The notes: generated by a model not told the origin, from the letters alone. Positions 21,850-30,962 are shown, counted from the stretch's first letter. The stretch: DNA of 64,000 nt from Sphaerothrix gracilis (GCF_030405905.1 NZ_JASATW010000010.1:124001-188000); one strand, 5' to 3'. A program made the numbers and translations.

Positions 21850-22563
21850 GTGGTTCCCTTACGTGATGAGAATCCGATTCGCAGCACGCCGTATATTACC
21901 TACGGCCTCATCGGTCTAAATATTGCTATTTTTCTGTTTGAAATTGGCCTATCGCCCCAGGCACTAGAGCTATTTTTCGATCGCTGGGCGGTTGTTCCAG
22001 CTCAGCTCAGCACCAGCTTTCAGGGGGCTGGTCCCAACCCGCTACAGGAATGGTTCACCCTGATTTCGTCTCAGTTTTTGCACGGGGGATTTCTGCACTT
22101 AGGCGGCAATATGCTCTACCTGTGGGTATTTGGCAACAACATTGAAGACCGCTTGGGCAAGGTCAAATTCATTATTTTCTATCTAGGCTGCGGTATTTTA
22201 GCCGCCCTGAGCCAGTGGATCTTTGAACCTGGCTCTACCGTACCCACGGTGGGCGCTAGCGGCGCGATCGCCGGGGTGATGGGCGCTTACATCCTCAAAT
22301 TTCCCCAGGCCCGTATCCTCACCCTGATTCCGCTTTTCTTTTTCATCACCACGATTCGCATTCCTGCTCTGTTCTTCCTGGGCTTCTGGTTTGTGCAGCA
22401 GGCCCTCTACGGCATTGCCAGCTTGGGGGCAACGGCTGATATGGGTACGGGCGGCGTGGCCTACTGGGCCCATGCGGGCGGCTTCATCTTTGGCATTGTC
22501 CTCGGCCCTTTGCTAGGTCTCTTCTCAGAACCAGCCGCTCCTCCCTCCCCGCCATACAGATAA
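21850..22563 (+). CDS. Rhomboid-family intramembrane serine protease
   Basis: This is a 237-residue membrane protein with a GTG start. The six-helix rhomboid core has Asn87 in HLGGNMLYLWVFGNN, catalytic Ser137 in VGASGAIAGVMGAYIL and His208 in YWAHAGGFIFGIVLG. Catalysis occurs inside the plasma or thylakoid membrane. The N-terminus VPLRDENPIRSTPYITYGL is the form common in cyanobacterial and thermophile rhomboids. The substrate is unknown. Confidence 0.9.
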   Translation: MVPLRDENPIRSTPYITYGLIGLNIAIFLFEIGLSPQALELFFDRWAVVPAQLSTSFQGAGPNPLQEWFTLISSQFLHGGFLHLGGNMLYLWVFGNNIEDRLGKVKFIIFYLGCGILAALSQWIFEPGSTVPTVGASGAIAGVMGAYILKFPQARILTLIPLFFFITTIRIPALFFLGFWFVQQALYGIASLGATADMGTGGVAYWAHAGGFIFGIVLGPLLGLFSEPAAPPSPPYR

Positions 22564-22672
22564 ACCTAGACAGCAGCGCCCAACAACTTACTAATCAAGG
22601 GCATTAGCAATGCCTATCCTTCAGCGCAAATGAAAGATTGAAATAAAAGTCAACTTTTTGTAATATTGTTTT

Positions 22673-22702
22673 ACATTGTTACGTTTTCCATAAAAACAAT
22701 GT
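22673..22702. promoter_or_regulatory. Inverted repeat in the ocp upstream region
   Basis: ACATTGTT (22673-22680) and its exact inverse AACAATGT (22695-22702) are separated by 14 bp. The pair lies about 85 bp before the ocp start, in an AT-rich stretch that contrasts with the surrounding DNA. The arrangement suits an operator for a dimeric regulator or a transcript-leader hairpin. No regulator is assigned by the sequence. Confidence 0.4.
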
Positions 22703-22787
22703 GAGCTTGGGCAGCGGCAATGTCTACAGGTTTTTGCCATGTCTGACCCAGCGTTTTCTAAATTAATAATTTTACTGAGGGATTTTT

Positions 22788-23747
22788 ATGCCATTTACGA
22801 TTGATTCGGCTCGCGGCATCTTTCCGAGTACTCTAACGGCTGATGCCGTACCCGCAACGGTTGCCAGGTTCAACCAGCTCAGCGCCGAAGATCAGCTAGC
22901 CCTGATTTGGTTCGCTTATCTAGAAATGGGTAACACAATTACCGTGGCGGCTCCTGGAGCAGCGAATATGCAGTTTGCGGAGAGAACCTTAGAAGAAATT
23001 CAGAAGATGTCGCCGCAAGAGCAGTCCCAGACCATGTGCGATCTGGCCAATCACGCGGATACGCCCATCTGCCGGACTTATGCCACTTGGACACCTAACC
23101 TGAAGCTGGGCTTCTGGTACCAGCTTGGTCAGTGGATGGATCAGGGAAGCGTCGCCCCCATTCCTGAAGGGTATCAGCTTTCTGCCAATGCTTCAGCCGT
23201 CTTGCAGGCCATCAAGAACTTAGATTCTGGTCAGCAAATTACGGTTCTGCGCAATGCCGTAGTGGATATGGGCTTCGATACCAGCAAACTGGGCAGCTAC
23301 AAGCGCGTAGCTGAGCCTGTGGTACCCCCCACATCAATTGCTCAGCGGACTCAGGTTTCGATTGAAGGCGTCAGCAACTCCACGGTGCTGAGCTACATGA
23401 ACAACCTGAATGCCAATGACTTTGATGCCCTGATCGAACTGTTTGCGGCTGATGGAGCACTGCAGCCACCTTTTCAGCGGCCAATCGTTGGTAAAGAAGC
23501 CATTCTGCGATTCTTCCGGGAAGAGTGCCAAAATCTGAAGCTGATGCCTGAGCGCGGCGTTTCAGAGCAAGCAGAGGCCGACTACACCCAAATTAAGGTC
23601 ACCGGAAAAGTGCAGACACCCTGGTTCGGGGCCAACGTCGGCATGAACATGGCCTGGCGCTTCTTGCTGAACTCTGAAAACAAGATTTTCTTTGTGGCAA
23701 TTGACCTGCTGGCGTCCCCGAAGGAATTGCTGAATCTCGCCCGATAA
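22788..23747 (+). CDS. ocp: Orange carotenoid protein (OCP)
   Basis: OCP binds a ketocarotenoid, is photoactivated by blue-green light and then quenches phycobilisome excitation. The 319-residue protein has the full two-domain design: helical N-terminal domain (1-165) and NTF2-like C-terminal domain (195-319). Key residues match Synechocystis OCP: Tyr44 in IWFAYLEMG, Trp110 in LGFWYQLGQW, Arg155 in LRNAVVDMG. The C-terminal carotenoid anchors are Tyr203 and Trp290, displaced by two because the linker is two residues longer. A ribosome binding site TGAGGGAT precedes the ATG. The FRP gene follows, which fits the OCP1 type. Confidence 0.97.
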   Translation: MPFTIDSARGIFPSTLTADAVPATVARFNQLSAEDQLALIWFAYLEMGNTITVAAPGAANMQFAERTLEEIQKMSPQEQSQTMCDLANHADTPICRTYATWTPNLKLGFWYQLGQWMDQGSVAPIPEGYQLSANASAVLQAIKNLDSGQQITVLRNAVVDMGFDTSKLGSYKRVAEPVVPPTSIAQRTQVSIEGVSNSTVLSYMNNLNANDFDALIELFAADGALQPPFQRPIVGKEAILRFFREECQNLKLMPERGVSEQAEADYTQIKVTGKVQTPWFGANVGMNMAWRFLLNSENKIFFVAIDLLASPKELLNLAR

Positions 23748-23790
23748 GCCCAACCAGCCAATTTCTGTAGGCCGAAAAGTTACCCCTTAA

Positions 23791-23824
23791 CTGAAAGCGC
23801 TCTGGAGACTCAGAGCGCTTTCAG
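23791..23824 (+). terminator. Perfect 14-bp hairpin after ocp
   Basis: CTGAAAGCGCTCTG, a 6-nt loop GAGACT, and CAGAGCGCTTTCAG form a perfect stem 43 bp after the ocp stop codon. No T run follows, so termination may be partial or the hairpin may stabilise the ocp mRNA end. It separates ocp from frp, which is therefore likely to have its own promoter or receive readthrough. Confidence 0.7.
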
Positions 23825-23891
23825 CGTCAGAAAATGAGACATTTTGTTAAGATATGTAAGGCAAAAATTTCGAGAATATCAGATTTGAATA

Positions 23892-24218
23892 ATGCAGGTG
23901 AGTAATACTGAGTGGTCGCTGGCTGAAAAGGAAATTGCTCAAGCGGCCCTAAAAAGCGCCTATGACCGAGAGGTTCAGGCTTTAATCTCAACAGTTCGAG
24001 CAAGGGCGGGCGATATTACAGCGCTGGAAGATATTTGGCAGCTTCATGACCTTTTAAGCACCAAAAGGTACGAGATTGACGGCAAGTACGACGATAGGGA
24101 ATCCTCTCTCGTTTTTGTATTTTCCCAACTGGTTAAAGAAGGCTGGCTACAGGTCAATGAGCTGGCGGGTCTAGACGAAGCCAAGCTAGCCAAGGTAAAG
24201 GCTTTGACCCGGATGTAA
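23892..24218 (+). CDS. frp: Fluorescence recovery protein (FRP)
   Basis: FRP binds the C-terminal domain of active OCP and returns it to the resting state, ending quenching. The 108-residue protein matches Synechocystis FRP across its length: WSLAEKEIAQAALKSAYDRE, then LEDIWQLHDLLSTKRYEIDG, then KYDDRESSLVFVFSQLVKEG. The strictly conserved KRxEIDGKYDDR segment is complete. It follows ocp on the same strand, 144 bp away across a hairpin. Confidence 0.95.
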   Translation: MQVSNTEWSLAEKEIAQAALKSAYDREVQALISTVRARAGDITALEDIWQLHDLLSTKRYEIDGKYDDRESSLVFVFSQLVKEGWLQVNELAGLDEAKLAKVKALTRM

Positions 24219-24309
24219 TCTTGCCCTCTCGATTTTAATCTCCGATTAACAGTAAATCAGGCCAGGCTGACTACAATAAAAGCAATCACGGCACCGCTGA
24301 GGAACAGTC

Positions 24310-25491
24310 ATGGCGCAGAGTTTGCTAGAGCAGCTACGGGAAATGACCATTGTGGTCGCTGATACTGGCGATATTCAGGCGATCGAGCAGTTTAAACCGC
24401 GCGATGCGACTACTAATCCGTCGCTGATTACCGCTGCTGCCCAGATGCCTCAGTATCAGGAAATTGTGGACGAGACGCTGCTAAAAGCCAAGGCTGATGC
24501 TGGCTCTGGAGCTAGTGATAAAGATATTGCCAACCTGGCATTCAAGCGGCTGGCGGTTGCCTTTGGCCTCAAGATTTTGCAGATTATTCCCGGACGAGTT
24601 TCTACTGAGGTAGACGCTCGCCTCTCTTACGACACCGAAGCTACCCTTGAAACGGCGCGAGATTTGATTGCTCAGTACGAAGCGGCTGGGGTCTCCCGCG
24701 ATCGCGTCTTGATCAAAATTGCCTCCACCTGGGAAGGGATTCAGGCCGCCAAGGTGCTAGAAACCGAAGGCATTCACTGCAACCTGACGCTGCTGTTTGG
24801 CCTGCATCAGGCGATCGCCTGCGCCGAGTCCGGCGTCACCCTGATTTCGCCCTTTGTCGGTCGCATCCTCGACTGGTACAAAAAGGAAACAGGCCGCGAG
24901 GACTATCCGCCTGAGGAAGACCCCGGCGTTCAGTCCGTCACCGAAATCTACAACTACTACAAAAAGTTTGGCTACAGCACCGAAGTTATGGGGGCCAGCT
25001 TCCGCAACATTGGCGAAATCACCCAGCTTGCCGGCTGCGACTTGCTGACGATTTCACCCAAGCTCCTGGCGCAGCTAGATAGCACTGAAGCAGACCTGCC
25101 CCGCCAGCTCACGCCCGAAAAGGCCGCTAAGGCTGACATTGCCAAAATCACGATGGACAAAGCGACTTTTGACAAAATGCACCAGAGCGATCGCATGGCC
25201 TCAGAGAAGCTAGATGAAGGGATTCGTGGTTTTAGCAAGGCGCTAGAAACTTTAGAAACCATGCTGGCCGATCGCCTGCGCCTGCGGCTACAAGGGGAAC
25301 AGCTGGTCAATCAGGCGGCTGAAGAGGTCTTTCAAGCCTACGATCTAGATGGCGATGGCTTCATCACCCGCGAAGAGTGGATGGGCACCGATGCGGTGTT
25401 TGACGCCCTCGATCGCGATCATGACGGTAAAGTCACCCCTGATGAAATTAGCGCTGGCCTCGGTGGCGGCTATCAGCTGGTTCAGGTCTAA
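24310..25491 (+). CDS. tal: Transaldolase with C-terminal EF-hand pair
   Basis: Transaldolase moves a dihydroxyacetone unit between sugar phosphates in the oxidative pentose phosphate pathway. The 393-residue protein has the substrate motif RDATTNPSLITAA and the Schiff-base Lys136 in RVLIKIASTWEGIQAAK. Residues 335-390 add two canonical calcium-binding EF loops, DLDGDGFITREE (345-356) and DRDHDGKVTPDE (368-379). This fused form is characteristic of cyanobacteria and suggests calcium control, although that is not shown here. It starts 92 bp after frp on the same strand. Confidence 0.95.
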   Translation: MAQSLLEQLREMTIVVADTGDIQAIEQFKPRDATTNPSLITAAAQMPQYQEIVDETLLKAKADAGSGASDKDIANLAFKRLAVAFGLKILQIIPGRVSTEVDARLSYDTEATLETARDLIAQYEAAGVSRDRVLIKIASTWEGIQAAKVLETEGIHCNLTLLFGLHQAIACAESGVTLISPFVGRILDWYKKETGREDYPPEEDPGVQSVTEIYNYYKKFGYSTEVMGASFRNIGEITQLAGCDLLTISPKLLAQLDSTEADLPRQLTPEKAAKADIAKITMDKATFDKMHQSDRMASEKLDEGIRGFSKALETLETMLADRLRLRLQGEQLVNQAAEEVFQAYDLDGDGFITREEWMGTDAVFDALDRDHDGKVTPDEISAGLGGGYQLVQV

Positions 25492-25612
25492 GCGGCTCGA
25501 AATAGGCTCAATGAGGCAGTCTGTGAAGCAACCCGCTTGCTGGGGAATGTTCGTGCGAAAATAGGCATATATTATTGAACCAATGCAATAAGGCTTACGG
25601 CATAAATCGGCT

Positions 25613-27583
25613 TTGATTAAGATTTTAGGCAAGCTCAGAGAACTGATTGTTCGCTGGTGGGGCGATTTTACCCTCCAGACGCGGCTCATGGCAGGGGCAA
25701 CGCTGGTAGTTTCCTTGATCATGAGCGGTCTGACCTTTTGGGCGGTCAACACAATTCAGCAGGATGCACGGCTGAATGACACTCGCTTTGGCCGCGACTT
25801 AGGGCTGCTACTGGCGGCTAATGTAGCACCGCTGGTCTATGAGGGCGATCGCACTGAGCTAGCCCGCTTTTCCTATAGCTTTTACCAAAGCACCTCCAGC
25901 GTGCGCTATATGCTCTATGCCGACGAAGATGGCGACATTTTCTTTGGCATTCCTTACTCTGAGCCGGCGGTGCAAAATTCCCTAGCCATTCGGCGGCGGA
26001 TGCAGCTCCCGGAAAACTACGTTCGCAGCGCTGATCTGCCGCTAGTACGACAGCACATCACGCCCTTGGGCGAAGTCACCGATGTCTTTGTACCCCTCAA
26101 CTATGAAGGCGAATATCTCGGTGTCCTTGCCTTGGGTATCAACCCCAATCCCACGGTTGTCACCTCCTCCCATCTCACCCGCGACGTTACCGTCGCCGTC
26201 TTTGTCTCCATCTGGGTAATGGTCATCTTAGGCGCGGTTTTCAATGCCCTCACCATTACCCAGCCCATCAAAGAACTCCTGGTCGGCGTTAAAAACATTG
26301 CCGCCGGTAACTTTCAGCAGCGAATTGATCTTCCTTTGGGCGGAGAGCTAGGCGAGCTGATTCACAGCTTTAACGACATGGCCGAGCGCCTAGAGCGCTA
26401 TGAAGAACAAAATATTGAAGAACTGACGGCAGAAAAAGCCAAGCTGGAAACTCTGGTTTCAACCATTGCTGACGGGGCTATTCTGCTAGACACAGAAATG
26501 CGGATTGTTTTGGTCAATCCTGCCGCCCGGCGTCTTTTTGGTTGGGAAAATAGATTCCTAGAGACGGAGACTGTTCTAGAGCATTTGCCCAGTTCTGTCG
26601 CTATTCAGCTCACCCGTCCCCTTTACGAAGCGGCTGCGGGAGACGCTGAGGTGATGGAATTTCGCCTGATTTTGCCAGAGCCTTCTAGTCGCACCGTGCG
26701 AATTTTGCTCAACACAGTGCTCGATCAGGCCAGGGAAAATGTCAAAGGCATTGCCATAACCGTTCAAGACATTACCCGCGAAGTGGCTCTAAACGAAGCT
26801 AAAAGCCAGTTCATCAGCAATGTTTCCCACGAGCTGAGAACGCCGCTATTCAACATCAAGTCGTTTATTGAAACGCTGCACGAATACGGCGAAGATCTCA
26901 GCGAGCCAGAACGCCGCGAATTTTTAGAAACCGCCAATCACGAAACCGATCGCCTCACCCGCTTGGTCAACGACGTGCTTGACCTATCGCGCTTAGAGTC
27001 GAATCGTCGCTATCAGCTCAGCGGCGTGGACGTGACGCAGCCGATTGAACAGACCCTGCGCACCTATCAGCTTAATGCCCGCGATAAGCAGATTGAACTG
27101 CTGTCTGATATTGAGACTAACTTGCCCTTGGTATTAAGCAACTATGACTTACTGCTTCAGGTTTTAGTCAACCTCGTCGGTAACGCTTTGAAATTTACTA
27201 CGGCGGGCGGCCAGATTATGATTCGAGCCTATCGATCGCCGCAGCCAGCTGCACACAATACCGTCAGCGCCGTGCGCATTGAAATTGCCGATACGGGCAT
27301 TGGTATTGCTCCTGAGGATCAGGCCGCTATTTTCGATCGCTTTTTTAGAGTAGAAAACCGGGTTCACACCTTGGAGGGGACGGGTTTAGGGCTGTCCATT
27401 GTCAAAAACATTGTGGAAAAGCACAGCAGCCGCGTCAATCTGGTCAGCGAAGTGGGAACAGGCACCACTTTCTGGTTTGACCTCAACCTGTATACCGCTG
27501 CGATCGAAAACGAGGGAACAGCCGCTACCAGCAGTTCAGAAGGGGCCCAGTCAACCTCCCCTATATTGCAATCAGCAGGCTAA
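25613..27583 (+). CDS. nblS: NblS/Hik33-type sensor histidine kinase
   Basis: This is a 656-residue membrane kinase orthologous in design to NblS (DspA, Hik33), the broad light, nutrient and cold stress sensor in cyanobacteria. Helices lie at about 29-48 and 192-212, enclosing a periplasmic domain. HAMP spans 213-265, PAS about 275-390, HisKA with His406 in FISNVSHELRTPLFN, and the ATPase domain 500-635 (NALKFTT; ADTGIGIAPEDQ; GTGLGLSIVKNIV). The signature LNDTRFGRDLGLLLAANVAP in the sensor region is typical of NblS. The start is TTG, since no ATG lies between it and an upstream stop. It controls NblA-dependent phycobilisome breakdown and high-light genes. Confidence 0.92.
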   Translation: MIKILGKLRELIVRWWGDFTLQTRLMAGATLVVSLIMSGLTFWAVNTIQQDARLNDTRFGRDLGLLLAANVAPLVYEGDRTELARFSYSFYQSTSSVRYMLYADEDGDIFFGIPYSEPAVQNSLAIRRRMQLPENYVRSADLPLVRQHITPLGEVTDVFVPLNYEGEYLGVLALGINPNPTVVTSSHLTRDVTVAVFVSIWVMVILGAVFNALTITQPIKELLVGVKNIAAGNFQQRIDLPLGGELGELIHSFNDMAERLERYEEQNIEELTAEKAKLETLVSTIADGAILLDTEMRIVLVNPAARRLFGWENRFLETETVLEHLPSSVAIQLTRPLYEAAAGDAEVMEFRLILPEPSSRTVRILLNTVLDQARENVKGIAITVQDITREVALNEAKSQFISNVSHELRTPLFNIKSFIETLHEYGEDLSEPERREFLETANHETDRLTRLVNDVLDLSRLESNRRYQLSGVDVTQPIEQTLRTYQLNARDKQIELLSDIETNLPLVLSNYDLLLQVLVNLVGNALKFTTAGGQIMIRAYRSPQPAAHNTVSAVRIEIADTGIGIAPEDQAAIFDRFFRVENRVHTLEGTGLGLSIVKNIVEKHSSRVNLVSEVGTGTTFWFDLNLYTAAIENEGTAATSSSEGAQSTSPILQSAG

Positions 27584-27905
27584 TAAGCAACAATCCCACC
27601 AGGGTCAGCCAGGGTAAGTTACGTCTTAACCAGGCTCGATTGGGGAAGACAGCAGGCTGGGTGACAGAGTCTGCCACAGGAGCCGCCTTGGACTGATAGA
27701 GGGTACAGGACTGGGCAAACGGACGTTGAGGAAAGTTGCAGGTATCGTCTGCGTCATAAACACAGTCCGAGCATAAATAAGTACCTTCCTCCGCTCTGTA
27801 AAGTTCAATGCCCGGATGACCGTAAGCTTTCAGCTTTAGCCTACAGCGTGGACATTGCAAATCATTAGCTTGAACAGGCTGCTGGCAGCGAGGACAGGCT
27901 GGCAT
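27561..27905 (-). CDS. Zinc-ribbon protein with C-terminal membrane helix
   Basis: The 114-residue protein begins with a double zinc-ribbon, MPACPRCQQPVQANDLQCPR, with Cys-x2-Cys pairs at both ends. A second Cys set (YLCSDCVYDADDTCNFPQR) may bind another metal. The C-terminal helix WLTLVGLLLISLLIAI would anchor it in a membrane with its N-terminus in the cytoplasm. Its 3' end overlaps the convergent nblS by 23 bp. Similar proteins are widespread in cyanobacteria, with no known role. Confidence 0.78.
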   Translation of the reverse strand: MPACPRCQQPVQANDLQCPRCRLKLKAYGHPGIELYRAEEGTYLCSDCVYDADDTCNFPQRPFAQSCTLYQSKAAPVADSVTQPAVFPNRAWLRRNLPWLTLVGLLLISLLIAI

Positions 27906-27961
27906 AGTAACTTCAGAGTAGGCGTACTGCTATCCTAGCGAGATTTTAGACCTTACCGCTT

Positions 27962-28270
27962 TCAGCTACTGAGAAAGCGACGCACCTGATACTCTTTAGA
28001 CTCCAGCATCTCGTATTCAAAGCCCAGAGCCTGATCAAATGCGCGGGTAATCTTGTCTAGCCCAACTTGATCAATTGCTTTCCACTGCTCTCGGCTGGCC
28101 CAGCGGATCACCAAGATCAGCTCAGAGGTATCGTCTGGCGAGATCCAAACTTCCTTGCCCATAAAGCCATCATATTTTTCTAAAGCTGAATTCCAAATTT
28201 CGGCATCGATCTGCACGTACTTTTCCCGCTGCTCCGCCGGGACGCGAAATTTAAGCCACTCAATTACCAT
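27962..28270 (-). CDS. ABM-like protein, TIGR03792 family
   Basis: This is a 102-residue single-domain protein with the ferredoxin-like fold of antibiotic-biosynthesis-monooxygenase relatives. Conserved phrases are MVIEWLKFRVPAEQREKYVQ, YDGFMGKEVWISPDDTSEL and LVIRWASREQWKAIDQ. It matches the cyanobacterial TIGR03792 group, which has no established substrate. It is a single-gene unit divergent from the HtrA protease gene, 170 bp away. Confidence 0.8.
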   Translation of the reverse strand: MVIEWLKFRVPAEQREKYVQIDAEIWNSALEKYDGFMGKEVWISPDDTSELILVIRWASREQWKAIDQVGLDKITRAFDQALGFEYEMLESKEYQVRRFLSS

Positions 28271-28440
28271 ATCTGCTGCGATCGCTTGCTGCTGTAGCTG
28301 ATCCTCTCATAGATTTTCCCCGTTGCAGTATTTTCACACTAGCTCCACATGGCCGCCATATCCGCTCATTAGAGTAAGGACTATAAGCAAAGTGATTAGA
28401 AAAACCAGACAGCTTATCGCAGATAGAGGTGAATAATAGA

Positions 28441-29682
28441 ATGCAGTTAGACAATTCTTCTCAAACAGTTCAGTCCGGCTGGCAACAATGGCTATCCCGC
28501 AGTTCCTGTGTTCTGCTGGGTGCAGGACTGGCCGCTACGGGAGGCTACTTTGCCTGGAGTCCGCAGTCGCCTCTAAACCAGCAGGCCGTTGCTCAAACAG
28601 CCATCACCTCAACTGAATCTGCCGCCGTTGCTCAGGCTATTCCAGGGGGTTCTAGCAGCGGAGGTAACTTTGTCAGTCAGGTAGTCGATGCTGCCGGGCC
28701 TGCCGTGGTGCGGATCAATGCTTCCCGAACTGTGCGACAAGAAGTGCCGGAAGCCTTTAACGATCCTTTCTTGCGCCGTTTCTTCGGTGATCAAATTCCC
28801 ATGCAGCCCTCCGAGCGGATTCAGCGCGGCGTTGGTTCCGGCTTTATCCTGGATAATCAGGGACACGTGCTGACTAACGCCCACGTGGTTGACGGCGCGG
28901 ACAAGGTGCAGGTAACGCTCAAAGACGGACGCTCTTTGGCCGGAGAAGTTTTAGGTAGCGATCCGGTGACAGACATTGCCGTGATTCGCGTCGAAGGGGC
29001 CGATCTACCCACGGTGCAGCTTGCCGATTCTGACCAAATTAGACCGGGACAGTGGGCGATCGCCATTGGCAATCCCCTCGGCCTGGACAATACCGTTACC
29101 GCCGGTATTATCAGTGCTACCGGACGCTCTAGCGGCGACGTCGGCATTTCAGACAAGCGCGTAGACTTTATCCAGACTGATACGGCCATCAACCCCGGCA
29201 ACTCCGGCGGCCCGCTGCTAGATGAGCAAGGTCAAGTGATTGGCGTAAACACCGCCATTATTCAAGGGGCGCAGGGGATTGGTTTTGCCGTACCCATCAA
29301 CACTGCTAAGGAGATTGCGGATCAACTGATTGCCAATGGCAAAGTAGAGCATCCTTACCTGGGGATTCAGATGGTCACCTTAAATCCAGAAACCAAGGCC
29401 GAAATTGACGCTAATCCTAATGTCGGCTTTAGCGTTGACGAGGAGACAGGTATTCTGATTGTCAGCGTTGTGCCAGATTCACCTGCTGCTAGAGCCGGAC
29501 TACGGGCTGGCGATGTGATTCGCCGGGTGAACGGTGAAGGGGTCGTCGATTCCGAGGCTGTTCAAAAGCAGGTATCTGCCGTGCAGGTTGGAGATGACCT
29601 CCGCTTGAATATCCGCCGGGGTGGCCGCGAAGTTACAATCACGGCTCGACCGGGCGCTCTGCCGACGCAGCAGACCCGGTAG
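28441..29682 (+). CDS. HtrA/Deg-type serine protease with PDZ domain
   Basis: This envelope protease degrades damaged proteins. A GTG at 28429 is in frame, but the ATG at 28441 with AGAGGTG upstream is preferred, giving 413 residues. An N-terminal signal helix (SSCVLLGAGLAATGGYFAW) is followed by a Ser/Gly linker. The trypsin-like domain has His148 in LTNAHVVDGAD, Asp178 in VTDIAVIRVEG and Ser255 in NPGNSGGPLLDEQG. One PDZ domain lies at about 300-395 (DSPAARAGLRAGDVIRRVNG). One PDZ and this N-terminus suit HhoA/HhoB/HtrA of cyanobacteria; which one cannot be told. Confidence 0.93.
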   Translation: MQLDNSSQTVQSGWQQWLSRSSCVLLGAGLAATGGYFAWSPQSPLNQQAVAQTAITSTESAAVAQAIPGGSSSGGNFVSQVVDAAGPAVVRINASRTVRQEVPEAFNDPFLRRFFGDQIPMQPSERIQRGVGSGFILDNQGHVLTNAHVVDGADKVQVTLKDGRSLAGEVLGSDPVTDIAVIRVEGADLPTVQLADSDQIRPGQWAIAIGNPLGLDNTVTAGIISATGRSSGDVGISDKRVDFIQTDTAINPGNSGGPLLDEQGQVIGVNTAIIQGAQGIGFAVPINTAKEIADQLIANGKVEHPYLGIQMVTLNPETKAEIDANPNVGFSVDEETGILIVSVVPDSPAARAGLRAGDVIRRVNGEGVVDSEAVQKQVSAVQVGDDLRLNIRRGGREVTITARPGALPTQQTR

Positions 29683-29742
29683 TGGGCAAGCGGCGAGGCG
29701 ATCGCCGCCGATAGCTGCGATTGGGCCATAGCATTTACTAGC

Positions 29743-29771
29743 AGGCGCGGCAGGTTCGGACTTCCGCGCCT
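29743..29771 (+). terminator. Hairpin downstream of the HtrA gene
   Basis: AGGCGCGG (29743-29750) pairs with CCGCGCCT (29764-29771) across a 13-nt loop and is followed by an AT-rich ATAAATTTC. It is 60 bp past the protease stop codon. It is a moderately convincing rho-independent terminator because the following T run is weak. Confidence 0.45.
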
Positions 29772-29872
29772 ATAAATTTCTGCGGGCTGCTCCATCTTTT
29801 GTCAGAATAAAGCGGTAGGCTGGGTCTGAGCATCGGCCACAGGCGCTTCTAAGTTCGCAGCGGGAAAACAGG

Positions 29873-30196
29873 ATGGACACCAACAATCTGCTTAGGCAGC
29901 TAATTATGATCGGCGTGGGCACGACCTCTCTCGTGGCCGAAAAGCTCAAAGAAGTTACCGATGAGTGGGTCCGAGATGGTCGGCTCAATTCTGATCAGGC
30001 CCGACGGTTTGTAGATGACCTGATGGGGCAGCTTAATACCGAGCAGGGCAAGTTTGAAGAGCAGATGCAAAGGCAGCTGCGCAATGCCATGCAGGATTTA
30101 GGCGTACCGCAGCAGTCAGAAATGGATGAGCTGCGGGGCCGGTTGGATCGCTTGGAGCGTAAGCTGAGAGAAATCGAAAATCAGCTATGGAAATAG
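29873..30196 (+). CDS. Phasin-like coiled-coil protein
   Basis: The 107-residue protein is nearly all helical, with two long amphipathic helices: NLLRQLIMIGVGTTSLVAEK with LKEVTDEWV, and MDELRGRLDRLERKLREIEN, the latter a clear coiled coil. It resembles the phasin family (polyhydroxyalkanoate granule coat) as found in cyanobacteria, many of which do not make PHA. No PHA synthase is in the window, so granule coating is uncertain. The FKBP gene starts 2 bp later, so the two are likely one transcript. Confidence 0.75.
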   Translation: MDTNNLLRQLIMIGVGTTSLVAEKLKEVTDEWVRDGRLNSDQARRFVDDLMGQLNTEQGKFEEQMQRQLRNAMQDLGVPQQSEMDELRGRLDRLERKLREIENQLWK

Positions 30197-30197
30197 T

Positions 30198-30785
30198 ATG
30201 CTCAAATCGTTGCTATTTAGGAAAAAAGCTGTGCGAGAAATCTTAATTAGCTTTGGTGTTCTGGTGGTTTGCTGTGTGGTGCTGATTACGGCCCAGGTTA
30301 CCTCTGGCCGCAGTGAGGCGATCGCCGCCAATCTCCAAGCCAGCTCCCCCGCCATTGCTCAGCCCGAAGAGACTAGACTTGCTCAATCTGCCGACGATTT
30401 AACCCTCAATATGCCTTCAGAAGAGACTGCTCCCACCAACGACGACGTTGTCACCACGGAATCCGGCTTAAAGTACGTTGAACTGGTTGAAGGTACGGGC
30501 GCTTCGCCCCAGCCGGGCCAGCGAGTGACGGTTCATTACACGGGCACCTTAGAAGACGGGACTAAATTTGACAGCTCCCGCGATCGCAATCGGCCTTTCA
30601 GCTTCACCATTGGCGTGGGACAGGTGATCAAAGGCTGGGACGAAGGCGTGATGGACATGCATGTTGGCGGTCGGCGTCAGCTCATTATTCCGCCTGAGCT
30701 AGGCTATGGCAGCCGGGGCGCTGGCGGCGTTATTCCGCCCAATTCCACCCTGCTTTTTGACGTTGAGCTGCTGCGGATTGGCTAG
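30198..30785 (+). CDS. FKBP-type peptidyl-prolyl isomerase, membrane or lumen targeted
   Basis: This is a 195-residue isomerase that speeds proline turns in folding proteins. An N-terminal helix at about 17-34 (LISFGVLVVCCVVLITAQVT) works as a signal anchor. The FKBP domain spans about 90-195, with VTVHYTGTLEDGTKFDSSRD, FTIGVGQVIKGWDEGVMDM, GYGSRGAGGVIPPNSTLLFD. Its gene directly follows the phasin-like gene and ends before a strong terminator. Confidence 0.92.
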   Translation: MLKSLLFRKKAVREILISFGVLVVCCVVLITAQVTSGRSEAIAANLQASSPAIAQPEETRLAQSADDLTLNMPSEETAPTNDDVVTTESGLKYVELVEGTGASPQPGQRVTVHYTGTLEDGTKFDSSRDRNRPFSFTIGVGQVIKGWDEGVMDMHVGGRRQLIIPPELGYGSRGAGGVIPPNSTLLFDVELLRIG

Positions 30786-30832
30786 CCCTCAAGAGCCTAA
30801 CGGCTTTAATTATGTTCTTTCAGCCTCTGCTA

Positions 30833-30858
30833 AGGGATGTGCTTCAGGGCACATCCCT
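30833..30858 (+). terminator. Rho-independent-like terminator after the FKBP gene
   Basis: AGGGATGTGC and GCACATCCCT form a perfect 10-bp stem with the 6-nt loop TTCAGG, 48 bp after the FKBP stop codon, followed by ATCTTTTCTC. It probably ends the phasin-FKBP transcript. Confidence 0.7.
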
Positions 30859-30962
30859 ATCTTTTCTCAGAAATTTATTTCAAAAATAAGAAAAAGTCCG
30901 TTGTCCTGTTAAATCAGTCAAGACAGTGGATAATTTCATAGGTTGAAATATTATGCAGCTCT

